Both the position numbers and the translations under genes were made by a program. Positions 8,350 to 16,528 of a stretch of 26,462 nucleotides of DNA are shown here, piece by piece. Position 1 is the stretch's first letter. Each line of letters starts with the position of its first letter. Origin of the DNA: Caryophanales bacterium UBA4100 (GTDB taxonomy: Bacteria > Bacillota > Bacilli > Paenibacillales > UBA4045); the NCBI GenBank assembly GCA_002383285.1, contig DFXU01000074.1:8135-34596 (forward strand), given 5' to 3'. The notes beneath the pieces were generated by a model that was not told the origin of the DNA, made no database searches, and saw only the letters and a list, made by a program, of their open reading frames with translations.

Positions 8350-9663
8350 TTATAAATTATCAGGGTACGGAACGATCGCACCGTGTAGCTCAAGCAGATC
8401 CCGCACCTGCTCGACATCCACCTCTCGCACAGATATATCTTGCTTCGCCGCGAGTGCAGCGACTGCACCAGCAGCCTGGCCGGTAGCCATGCAAGAGGCC
8501 TGAACGCGATAGGCAGAGCTCGCTTCCTGATCGCCAGCAATACAACGACCAGCCGCCAGCAGGTGATCGCTTCCTCGCGGAATCAGCGCGCCTAGAGGAA
8601 TGGTTGGAAACACACCTTCCGTTAACGGTCGTATATCGGTCGTGTTATCACCGTGACGATGTATGTCAATCGGGTAGAAGCTATAACAGATAGCATCTGA
8701 CCATACTTCCCCACTTACATAATCCCTTACTGTGATCTTCTTCTCACCTACGATGCGCCGTGTTTCCCGTATTCCACATTCATTGGCAACATAATTCACT
8801 TCCAATGTCTCACAGCCGGGCACCTGTCGCAGAAATCGATATATTCGCATCAGTGATTGTCGCCCCTTGATCTCAGCAACCGACCGAGACGATGAGTCTG
8901 CACCATCAATTCCGGTAATATGCATACGATTGCCTCCGGCTGATCGAAGCTCTCCTAAGAAAGGAATTGCTCCAGGAGAATGATCCGTATGAAGCAACAT
9001 GCCATTCTCCACTGCCACCTGATAGAGCTTCACGAGCTTCTCCTGATCCACTTCCTCTAGATTGTAGCCAGACAATCCGTATATTAGCGTACCCGGTTGA
9101 GGCTGCTCCTCACTTTCCAGCGTGTACCCCAACATGTTGGCAATGTTCGCATCACCAGTCGCATCGATGACTTGCTTTGCCCGAATTAGGCTTAACCCTG
9201 ATTTGCCAGTAACTGCGATTAACACATGATCGTTCATAACTTCCATTGAGGCTGGCATCTCATGAAACCTTAGGTCGACACCTGCTTCAGCACAAAATTC
9301 ATCTAAGATGGTACTGTACAGGAATCGATTAACTAGGATTTGATGCTCCCAATGCCTGTGCTCTTTATAGGGGTCTGAGAAATCCGGCATGACGGCCCCG
9401 CCTCGACGTGCAGTCTCTTCGATGATTTCCCAGCCGACGCCTGCAATGATCTGCCTACCCCAAGCATGGAATAAGCCTGGAAAGTTAACGGATGCTACTA
9501 CGGTCGTACCTCCGAGTATTCCGTTCTTCTCGATTAGAGCGGTCTTTGCACCTGCTCTTCCCGCTTGAATCGCTGCCATGCATCCAGCTGAACCACCACC
9601 AACAACCACGACATCATACTCATCGGTGATGCTTAACTCACGTTGGTAAGACAGTGTAGCCAC
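8350..9663 (-). CDS. FAD-dependent oxidoreductase (FAD_oxidored family)
   Basis: This 437-residue cytosolic flavoenzyme has an N-terminal Rossmann fold with GGGSAG (22-27) and Glu45 at the end of the second strand to bind the adenosine ribose. A second FAD motif, ATGD, is at 168-171. The conserved GIRETRRIVGE stretch is at 297-307, and the C-terminal AGRCIAGDQEASSAYRV and ATGQAAG close the FAD site. No signal peptide or membrane segment is present. The start is GTG with GGAGGTG seven bases upstream, 15 bases after the binding-protein stop. As the last gene of cassette 2 it probably oxidises or reduces the imported compound, but the substrate cannot be read from sequence. Some homologues are labelled xanthan lyase in databases; the sequence does not support a lyase. 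Confidence 0.88.
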   Translation of the reverse strand: MATLSYQRELSITDEYDVVVVGGGSAGCMAAIQAGRAGAKTALIEKNGILGGTTVVASVNFPGLFHAWGRQIIAGVGWEIIEETARRGGAVMPDFSDPYKEHRHWEHQILVNRFLYSTILDEFCAEAGVDLRFHEMPASMEVMNDHVLIAVTGKSGLSLIRAKQVIDATGDANIANMLGYTLESEEQPQPGTLIYGLSGYNLEEVDQEKLVKLYQVAVENGMLLHTDHSPGAIPFLGELRSAGGNRMHITGIDGADSSSRSVAEIKGRQSLMRIYRFLRQVPGCETLEVNYVANECGIRETRRIVGEKKITVRDYVSGEVWSDAICYSFYPIDIHRHGDNTTDIRPLTEGVFPTIPLGALIPRGSDHLLAAGRCIAGDQEASSAYRVQASCMATGQAAGAVAALAAKQDISVREVDVEQVRDLLELHGAIVPYPDNL

Positions 9664-9678
9664 CCTGATTCACCTCCA

Positions 9679-11241
9679 TTATTTAATGAAGCCTAGTTCC
9701 GTTAGAGCCTTGTCAGCTTCTGCAATGTACTTATCCAATTGGAATGTATCCTTTAATGTCTTAATAAAGGCTTCCATCTCTGAGGATGGGCGTTTCCCGT
9801 AAAAAAACTTAATCATCTCTTCGTTCTCAAATTTTGTCTTATCTGCTGGATTCATACCTTCAGGCATTGAAACAAAGTCACTATATACGCTTATATATGG
9901 GAGTTTGTTCGTAAACTCGAAGAAAGGTGCCAATGGTCCGAATTTAGCGTTCAAGTATTCCATCTCTACACGTCCAGTAATTTGGTGGATACTCGCATGC
10001 CCCATCTCTGACAGCATTTCTTCTATGATCTGGACTTTACCATCCACAAGTTTATAGTTCCGATCTTTAATCCCATAATTCACAAGCGTCTGCCCTTCGC
10101 CACCAGATACATAATTAATATATTCCAGCACCTTTGCAACCTTCTCAGGTTGACTTTCCAATGACTTTGGCATAACTAGACGTAGGTTTGTACCACCTTC
10201 ATCATAGAAATCGGCAAATTTACCACCAGGACCCGTCATTGCATCCAATTGCGTCCATACCTGATTCGGATTAATAGAGTTCATCTTCTCTACCATGTCA
10301 GGTCGTTTCATATGTGCCCAATGTGCATACACAATACCCGCTTGTCCTTTGAATGCCTTCTCTTGGTGCATAAGTCCACTGTTCGTAAGAAACTCTGGAT
10401 CGATCAGCTTATCCTTAATCAGTTGACTGATATAATCAACAGCTTGAGCGGTACCCGGTAGTGCGGATGAGTAGACAACCTTATTATCTTGAATCATCAA
10501 TTGTCCTGGGGCAGCCACTCCGAACGCTGCAAAGATTGGACGGAGCAATCCGTAATCGCCGTTGCCTGGAACGCCATTACCCGTTATACCTTGCGTATCA
10601 TTCTTACCGTTACCATCAGGGTCTTTCTCTACGAACGCTTTCGCAACCTCCTTCAATTCATCAAGCGTTGTTGGCGCTTTTAATTCAAGCTTATCAAGCC
10701 AATCCTGTCTCACCCAGAACGTAGTCTGTACAGGAATAAGTGGACGATATGGAATGGCATACTGCTTGCCATCGACTACACCCTTCTTCATATGCATCTC
10801 AGTGAATGCATTCTCAGGTGTCAAATGGTTCATACCTTCTAGATATGGAGTCAGATCTAGCAATAATCCTTGCTTGGCGAATTGCTCCATCTGTACCTTG
10901 CTCACACCGAATACATCGGGTGGGGTTCCACCAGCAATTTTCACATTCAGCTGCTGATCATATTCAGTTGGGGCAGTATTATACTTGAGATCCATGTTCA
11001 ACGCTTTGTTCAGCTCAGGAAGAATGATATCTTGATCTGGAGCAGGCAATGCTGGTCCTTGTCGGAACAAGTTGATCGTAATCGGCTCCTCCGATTCCTT
11101 AGGTGTATCTGCCTGTTCTTGTGGTGTGTTGCTCTTATCAGGTTGTTCCTTTTCTGTTTCGGACTTATCGTTACCGCAAGCCGCTAGAAACAGCATCATA
11201 ATAAGAATAAATGCTAATATCCCCGCTGTATTCTTCTTCAT
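9679..11241 (-). CDS. Extracellular sugar-binding lipoprotein (cassette 2)
   Basis: This 520-residue ABC-importer binding protein has a hydrophobic signal core at 7-20, lipobox LAAC with Cys22, and a Lys/Glu/Pro-rich linker to about 52. The mature domain contains DPDGNGKND (207-215), a dockerin- or EF-like calcium loop common in LplA-like proteins of this group. AAAGGGG lies before the ATG. It follows the two permeases by 33 bases, the reverse of cassettes 1 and 3 where the binding protein precedes them. No hairpin or separate promoter is visible before it. The FAD oxidoreductase follows after 15 bases. It is probably an oligosaccharide receptor; the ligand is unknown. Confidence 0.92.
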   Translation of the reverse strand: MKKNTAGILAFILIMMLFLAACGNDKSETEKEQPDKSNTPQEQADTPKESEEPITINLFRQGPALPAPDQDIILPELNKALNMDLKYNTAPTEYDQQLNVKIAGGTPPDVFGVSKVQMEQFAKQGLLLDLTPYLEGMNHLTPENAFTEMHMKKGVVDGKQYAIPYRPLIPVQTTFWVRQDWLDKLELKAPTTLDELKEVAKAFVEKDPDGNGKNDTQGITGNGVPGNGDYGLLRPIFAAFGVAAPGQLMIQDNKVVYSSALPGTAQAVDYISQLIKDKLIDPEFLTNSGLMHQEKAFKGQAGIVYAHWAHMKRPDMVEKMNSINPNQVWTQLDAMTGPGGKFADFYDEGGTNLRLVMPKSLESQPEKVAKVLEYINYVSGGEGQTLVNYGIKDRNYKLVDGKVQIIEEMLSEMGHASIHQITGRVEMEYLNAKFGPLAPFFEFTNKLPYISVYSDFVSMPEGMNPADKTKFENEEMIKFFYGKRPSSEMEAFIKTLKDTFQLDKYIAEADKALTELGFIK

Positions 11242-11274
11242 TTTCTTTTTCCCCTTTCAGTATATGTTTATATG

Positions 11275-12135
11275 TTAACCTTTTATCGACCCAAGCAATG
11301 CACCTTGAGTGAAATACTTCTGGATAAAAGGATAAACAACAAGAATCGGTAAGGTTGATAGAATGACGGCAGCCATCTGCAGCGATTCGGTTGGAACAAC
11401 CCGCTCGAAATCCATCTCGGGAAGATCGTTCTGGGTTAACATACCTCGCAAGATCACCTGTAATGGATACTTGCTATTGTCGGAAATATATATAATAGCT
11501 GCAAAAAACTCGTTCCAATGCCCTACTGCATAGAATAACCCAACGGTTGCCATAATCGGCATGGACAGCGGTAGCACGATTTGCCACAAAATTCTCAGCT
11601 CACTTGCACCATCGATTTTCGCCGCTTCATCCAAGCTCTCAGGTAAATTCTCAAAGAAGGTTTTCATGATTAACAAATAGAAGGTCGCTACCGTTCCTGG
11701 TATAATCATGGCCCATACCGAATTGATCAGTCCCGTTGATTTTACTACTAGGTAAGTGGGAATAATTCCTCCACTGAACAACATCGTAAACACAACTAAC
11801 ATCAGAATCACATTGCGGAAAGGCATGTTCTTCTTACTCAGCGGATAAGCCATCAATGTCGTAACGGCTAAATTCACGAGTGTACCGATAACGGTAATAA
11901 ATAACGTGACCTGATAAGCCTTGGGGATCGTATTATCCTTTAAGAATGTCGAATACGTATCGAAATTTATCTTCGTAGGGATAATTGCGAAGCCACCGTT
12001 CTTGACCACCTCCGAATAGGGTGTAAGGGATACCGACACCACATACATAATTGGGAAAACAACGACCAGTGCTAAGAGCGTCAAGATTGCATAGACGAGG
12101 GTTAGATATATCTTATCTTTCGAATCGGTTACCAT
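11275..12135 (-). CDS. Sugar ABC transporter permease, YtcP-like (cassette 2)
   Basis: This 286-residue permease has about six membrane segments. The EAA loop (LDEAAKIDGASELR, then LPLSMP) starts near residue 168, and the ending is FTQGALLGSIKG. The gene overlaps the end of the LplB-like permease gene by seven bases, so the two are translationally coupled, as expected for a heterodimeric channel. The nearest ribosome binding sequence (GGTGAAGG) lies inside the upstream gene. The two permease genes and the binding protein after them form the import system of cassette 2. Confidence 0.92.
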   Translation of the reverse strand: MVTDSKDKIYLTLVYAILTLLALVVVFPIMYVVSVSLTPYSEVVKNGGFAIIPTKINFDTYSTFLKDNTIPKAYQVTLFITVIGTLVNLAVTTLMAYPLSKKNMPFRNVILMLVVFTMLFSGGIIPTYLVVKSTGLINSVWAMIIPGTVATFYLLIMKTFFENLPESLDEAAKIDGASELRILWQIVLPLSMPIMATVGLFYAVGHWNEFFAAIIYISDNSKYPLQVILRGMLTQNDLPEMDFERVVPTESLQMAAVILSTLPILVVYPFIQKYFTQGALLGSIKG

Positions 12136-13043
12136 ATCCCTTCACCCCATCTCCTAGCAATCTTGTTCGCTACTAACACCAATACTAAGCCAATCATCGA
12201 CTTGAACAATCCAATAGCTGCGGCCAAGCTGAAATTTAATTGCTCTAGACCTGTTCGAAATACATACGTATCGAGAATATCTGCTACTGGATACACCTGT
12301 ACGTTATACATGATATAAATCTGATCGAATCCGGCCTCTAATATATGGCCGAGCTTGATAATAAACAGTAGTATAATCACGTTACGGATACCAGGCAACG
12401 TAATGTGCCATATATTACGGAGTCTACCCGCACCATCTACCTTAGATGCTTCGTATAAGGATGGATCAATGCCTGCAATAGCTGCCAGATATATAATCGC
12501 ATTCCATCCGAAATCCTTCCAAATCTCCGTACTTACTAGAATACTTCGAAACCATTCGGTTGAGGTCAAGAATGGAATGGTATCAAATCCAAAGCCTTTT
12601 ATCCAGGTATTAATTAGCCCTGTTGTTTCTGACATGAAGATAAGTAAAATGCCATAAATAATGACCCATGATAAGAAGTGAGGCATATATGTGATGGTTT
12701 GCACAATCCTCTTGAATTTTTGGTTGCGAATCTCATTGAGTAGTATAGCGAACAATATCCCTGGCGCAATCCCCCAGATCATCTTATAAACCGAGATGAG
12801 TATCGTATTCCTTAAGATGCTCTCGAAATATGGGGAATCGTAGAAATACTTGAAGTGCTTGTACCATGGATCAGACCAAGGACTATTGAATATCCCTGAC
12901 AGAATATTAAAATCCTTGAATGCAATCATGGTGCCGTACATGGGCGCATATTTATATACAGCATAAAAAGCAAGGCCCGGTAGAAGCATTAAATACATAT
13001 AGCGGTAATTCCACATTAACCGGAATGTCTTGGTTGTCATCAT
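12129..13043 (-). CDS. Sugar ABC transporter permease, LplB-like (cassette 2)
   Basis: This 304-residue permease has its first membrane helix at about 15-35, the typical APMYGTMIAFKDF stretch after it, and the EAA loop (YEASKVDGAGRLRN, then TLPG) near 200. Two ATG codons stand side by side; the first, at 13043, has GGAGG nine bases upstream and is chosen. The 85-base gap after the kinase gene contains a 14-bp hairpin (13071-13104). It starts the transport half of cassette 2. Confidence 0.93.
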   Translation of the reverse strand: MMTTKTFRLMWNYRYMYLMLLPGLAFYAVYKYAPMYGTMIAFKDFNILSGIFNSPWSDPWYKHFKYFYDSPYFESILRNTILISVYKMIWGIAPGILFAILLNEIRNQKFKRIVQTITYMPHFLSWVIIYGILLIFMSETTGLINTWIKGFGFDTIPFLTSTEWFRSILVSTEIWKDFGWNAIIYLAAIAGIDPSLYEASKVDGAGRLRNIWHITLPGIRNVIILLFIIKLGHILEAGFDQIYIMYNVQVYPVADILDTYVFRTGLEQLNFSLAAAIGLFKSMIGLVLVLVANKIARRWGEGIW

Positions 13044-13070
13044 CTTGCTTTACCTCCCTATGCATAAATA

Positions 13071-13104
13071 ATACCCTGTTCAATTTAATCATTGAACAGG
13101 GTAT
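13071..13104 (-). promoter_or_regulatory. Perfect inverted repeat between the kinase and permease genes
   Basis: ATACCCTGTTCAA and TTGAACAGGGTAT form a perfect 13-bp stem, 14 bp with one further A-T pair, around a 6-nt loop. It lies 24 bases after the kinase stop and 27 before the permease start. The 3' flank (TATTTATGC) is only moderately T-rich, so it could be a weak terminator or attenuator for the regulator and kinase transcript. The inner TGTTCAA also matches seven of the eight bases of the TTGTTCAA repeats of cassette 3, in both orientations, so it might instead be an operator. Confidence 0.7.
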
Positions 13105-13128
13105 CTATAACGTAAACACATGGGAATG

Positions 13129-14883
13129 TTACTGCTTAGGTTGGTGAATGATTACTCTCAAGCCTGTGCCTTCATTTCGTTCAAAGGTTAGTCCATACGA
13201 TATGCCAAAATGTGCCTTCAGTCGTTTATTAACATTACTCAATCCAATCCCACTGTTTTTCCGAGCCGGCTTATCACTATTCAAGCGTTTCAGTGCTTCG
13301 AAATCACTATCCTTGCAGCCCGGACCGTTATCTTCAACACAGCATATGATGTTTCCATTGTCCTCGTACATGGAGATCATCATTTTCCCTTTTCCATGTG
13401 GCATTTTCTTCATGCCATGCTTCACGCTATTCTCAACAATGGGTTGAATCGATAGCTTCATATAGGGGAGGTTCCAAAGACTAGGCTGCACATTGTACAT
13501 AACCTGGAATCCTTCATTATTGCGCAGCAGTTCAATGTTCAGATAACATTTGACATGCTCGATCTCACGCTCTACGGTTGTCATCTCATCCCCGTCATTC
13601 AGACTAAAGCGCAGCAGATTTGCTAGCAAGGTAGACATCTCAGCGATTGTTCGCTCACCAGCGCTCTCCGCCTTCCACTTGATCGAATCTAATGTATTGT
13701 AGAGAAGATGAGGATTGATTTGATGCATGAGCATTTGGATTTCAAGCTTGCGTTTGACTCCCTCCGATGCTCTCGTCTGCTCCAGAAGCTCCTGCATGCC
13801 TCTAATCATTCCGTTATAACCAGTCACCAGCTGGCCGATCTCATCCTTCCTGGTAACGAATGACTGACAATATTCCAAGATGCCCAGATTCAGCTTCTTC
13901 ATATGACCTACTAAGGTTCGAATCGGAACAGTGAAGCTGTTCATGATGAAGACTAATAAGATCGCAATCAAGATCAGACTCGCTAGTACGATAATCCAAG
14001 TAGATTGCCTCAGCTGATTGATTGGCCCCTTCACATCTGAGAATGGAATCGTTGCGGCTAGCTTCCACTCATTATTGCCGATACCTATCGAAGCAGCATA
14101 ATAATCCTCTTGATCTGATGTAACAACATGGAACTCCTTCTCCCCAGTTGATAGGATATCCTCCGTCCAATCCACACTGACCTCTTTCATCTGTTTCGGC
14201 TTTAATAAGTCACGGTTCTGCCCATCAACGATGCTAACATAATGATTCGAATAGCGATCTAGAACAAGAATACGTTCAGCGATTTGCTGGCTCGGCACTC
14301 TAATTGACATTACCCCAATTACCTCGAAGGGGACCTCTAATGTTCGGATTGGGCGGATGTAGAAGAAGTCAGATCTAAGCGTAGAAAAGTCAGTTCGAGT
14401 TTCATTCAACCAGTAGCCTGCTCCCTCGTATTCGAAGGCTTGCTCAAGCCAACCATTGTCCGCTACCGGCGAATTCGCTCTCATCAGATCGAAATTTCGA
14501 TATCTATCTGCATCCACAGGATATACACTCACATAATATTCATTCAGCCTAGATAGCTCATAGATAATCGGACCGATCTCACTAATATATTCGAAGTCCT
14601 CCATCAACCCAGATTTACTTGCGAGCAGCAGCTTTTGCAGCTTCTCCGAGGAGTATATTTGCACGGAATGCTGTTCGATCTCATTGAATACTTCTTGAAT
14701 TCGACTCTCGTTATAGCTAAGATTGTCGGACAGGAACGCAGATGTTACTCTCTCAATCTGCTTGCTAGACATGTAATAGGTCATATAACCGACCAATAGT
14801 AGAGGTATATAGAAGGAGACAATTAATAGCAGGAACAGCTTCTTAAATAACGTTGAGTCCGTTAACCATCGATTCTTAATCAT
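13129..14883 (-). CDS. Sensor histidine kinase, YesM-type (cassette 2)
   Basis: This 584-residue membrane kinase has helices at about 15-37 and 295-315 flanking an extracytoplasmic sensor of about 255 residues. A HAMP segment follows to about 370. The His_kinase region has QINPHLLYNTLD with His392 as phospho-acceptor; Leu stands where Phe is usual. The ATPase domain has all boxes: QPIVENSVKHG (Asn485), EDNGPG (517-522) and SGIGLSN (544-550). The ATG overlaps the regulator stop as ATGA. It should pair with the regulator encoded just upstream. Confidence 0.93.
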   Translation of the reverse strand: MIKNRWLTDSTLFKKLFLLLIVSFYIPLLLVGYMTYYMSSKQIERVTSAFLSDNLSYNESRIQEVFNEIEQHSVQIYSSEKLQKLLLASKSGLMEDFEYISEIGPIIYELSRLNEYYVSVYPVDADRYRNFDLMRANSPVADNGWLEQAFEYEGAGYWLNETRTDFSTLRSDFFYIRPIRTLEVPFEVIGVMSIRVPSQQIAERILVLDRYSNHYVSIVDGQNRDLLKPKQMKEVSVDWTEDILSTGEKEFHVVTSDQEDYYAASIGIGNNEWKLAATIPFSDVKGPINQLRQSTWIIVLASLILIAILLVFIMNSFTVPIRTLVGHMKKLNLGILEYCQSFVTRKDEIGQLVTGYNGMIRGMQELLEQTRASEGVKRKLEIQMLMHQINPHLLYNTLDSIKWKAESAGERTIAEMSTLLANLLRFSLNDGDEMTTVEREIEHVKCYLNIELLRNNEGFQVMYNVQPSLWNLPYMKLSIQPIVENSVKHGMKKMPHGKGKMMISMYEDNGNIICCVEDNGPGCKDSDFEALKRLNSDKPARKNSGIGLSNVNKRLKAHFGISYGLTFERNEGTGLRVIIHQPKQ

Positions 14884-16445
14884 AAGCTAGATCGATACCC
14901 CTTCGGAGTGAGACCTGTACGCTTTTTGAAAATTTGGCCAAAATGCTGTAAATCCGTATATCCCACATGCTCGGAGATTTCGTAAATTCGTAGATTCGAT
15001 TCCCGTAGCAGCCTCTTAGCCTCCTCCATCCTTACCTCTGTGAGATAGTCAGAGAACGTTTGCTTCGTCTCCCGTTTGAATAGCTGGCTGAGCCATACCG
15101 GGTGCGTGGAGAGCTCAGATGCTACTTTCTGCAGCGTAATGTTATGTGAATACTGATTATGAATGAGACGAACCGCTTTCTCCACAATCGGATTCATCGG
15201 TCCCATTGAGATTTGTTGAGATAATTGCTCAAAGTATCGATGCAGGTGGCCTTTAAGCTCCTCTATAGAATCACATGCATCCAGATCGACCCATAGATGA
15301 ATCGTGATTTGCTTTAATGTGATTTTAAGCTTGTCTGCCAGTAGCGAATGAACATGAACAACCCACTCTACACATTTTTGCGTAAGCTCTCGTCTTTGAT
15401 TTATTCCAATGGACACGACGAAGTCGTTAATCACCACTGAAACAGCCATTTCTATCCTTTCAGGTTGATCCAGATAAATGTATTCCACGATTTGATCGTA
15501 CTCGTTCTGCTGATGACTTCCAATCCCATTAGCTGCTAAATTCTTATAGTAGAGCCGATTGCCTTCCCCCTCAATATGCGCCAGCCTCATCGCTTTAATG
15601 GCTTGCTCATATGCTCTAGATACCGCTTGGAACGAATTCGTACGAAGGCTAATACCGACTTTGATCTTCATATATTGGAATTTCATAATATTCGAGCTTA
15701 TCGACTCTGCTAACTGCTCCAAATCGTCACAGTCCGATATGATAATCCACTGATTGTGAATATTCCTGAACATGACCGATGGCTGAAAGTCAATTAATAC
15801 ATCCTCCACTATATTGCCAACCGCAAAAATTTGCAGCTCTGTTTCCTTCTCGGAAAGTCGTTCTTTCTCATTCTCGATCCGATCTAATGCAATGACGTAA
15901 AAGGCACCGCCCGCCATCCACTCCAAATTGAAAAATTTCAATCGATGAACCGTATGCTCGTGTAAAGGAATCGGGTTCGTACACAGTCCTAGTAGAAATT
16001 TGTCGCGAAGAGTCTTAGCTCCCAGCATCGCGTCCGATTCAGTGACCTGATGTACCTTGATAATCTCCTTCTCCTCGTGAATCATCTCCACCACACTGTG
16101 GATTTTCTGAATAAACTCTTCACGAGCGAATGGCTTCAGCATGTAATCTATCGCACCCAGCTTGATGCTTCGTTGAGCGTAAGTAAAATTACTGTAACCG
16201 CTAATAACAATGATCTTCGGATGGTAATCCTTGTCCAATATTTGCTCCATCAAATCTAGACCAGTCATCTCCGGCAGCACGATATCAGTAACAATAATTT
16301 CTGGCCAGTGATTATGAATGAGCTCCAGCGCAACCTCCGCTTGGGTCACAGTGAAGATGTTCTCAAATTGAACATCTAGCTGTTGAACGGCTTCTTTCAT
16401 TCCGTTTAGGATATCTATCTCGTCCTCAATGATCATAATATTCAT
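14880..16445 (-). CDS. AraC-type response regulator, YesN-type (cassette 2)
   Basis: This 521-residue regulator has a receiver at 1-120 with Glu7-Asp8-Glu9, phospho-acceptor Asp54 (VTDIVLPEM), Ser82 and the canonical Lys104-Pro105. A long middle region follows, then an AraC domain in the last 100 residues (LQKVASELSTHPVWLSQLFKR; HVGYTDLQHFGQIFKKRTG). The ribosome binding sequence is weak and distant (AGAGG, 13 bases before ATG). The 83-base gap to the previous regulator gene holds no terminator; ATGACC and TATCAT 18 bases apart are at best a poor promoter. It may therefore depend partly on read-through from cassette 1. The likely target is the cassette 2 transporter. Confidence 0.92.
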   Translation of the reverse strand: MNIMIIEDEIDILNGMKEAVQQLDVQFENIFTVTQAEVALELIHNHWPEIIVTDIVLPEMTGLDLMEQILDKDYHPKIIVISGYSNFTYAQRSIKLGAIDYMLKPFAREEFIQKIHSVVEMIHEEKEIIKVHQVTESDAMLGAKTLRDKFLLGLCTNPIPLHEHTVHRLKFFNLEWMAGGAFYVIALDRIENEKERLSEKETELQIFAVGNIVEDVLIDFQPSVMFRNIHNQWIIISDCDDLEQLAESISSNIMKFQYMKIKVGISLRTNSFQAVSRAYEQAIKAMRLAHIEGEGNRLYYKNLAANGIGSHQQNEYDQIVEYIYLDQPERIEMAVSVVINDFVVSIGINQRRELTQKCVEWVVHVHSLLADKLKITLKQITIHLWVDLDACDSIEELKGHLHRYFEQLSQQISMGPMNPIVEKAVRLIHNQYSHNITLQKVASELSTHPVWLSQLFKRETKQTFSDYLTEVRMEEAKRLLRESNLRIYEISEHVGYTDLQHFGQIFKKRTGLTPKGYRSSL

Positions 16446-16528
16446 AAGTGATCGCCAACCTCTATTCGAATGCTATATACGAGCCTATTAGCTAGTATGA
16501 TACCACGAATATTGTATCTGGGTCATCC

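Noticed and set aside
8350..9663. Xanthan lyase annotation for the flavoprotein
   Set aside because: The sequence has complete FAD-binding motifs and no polysaccharide lyase features or export signal.
10562..10957. Plus-strand open frame of 131 codons, with overlapping frames nearby
   Set aside because: It is antisense to the cassette 2 binding protein, with no recognisable domain; it is a by-product of codon use in the real gene.
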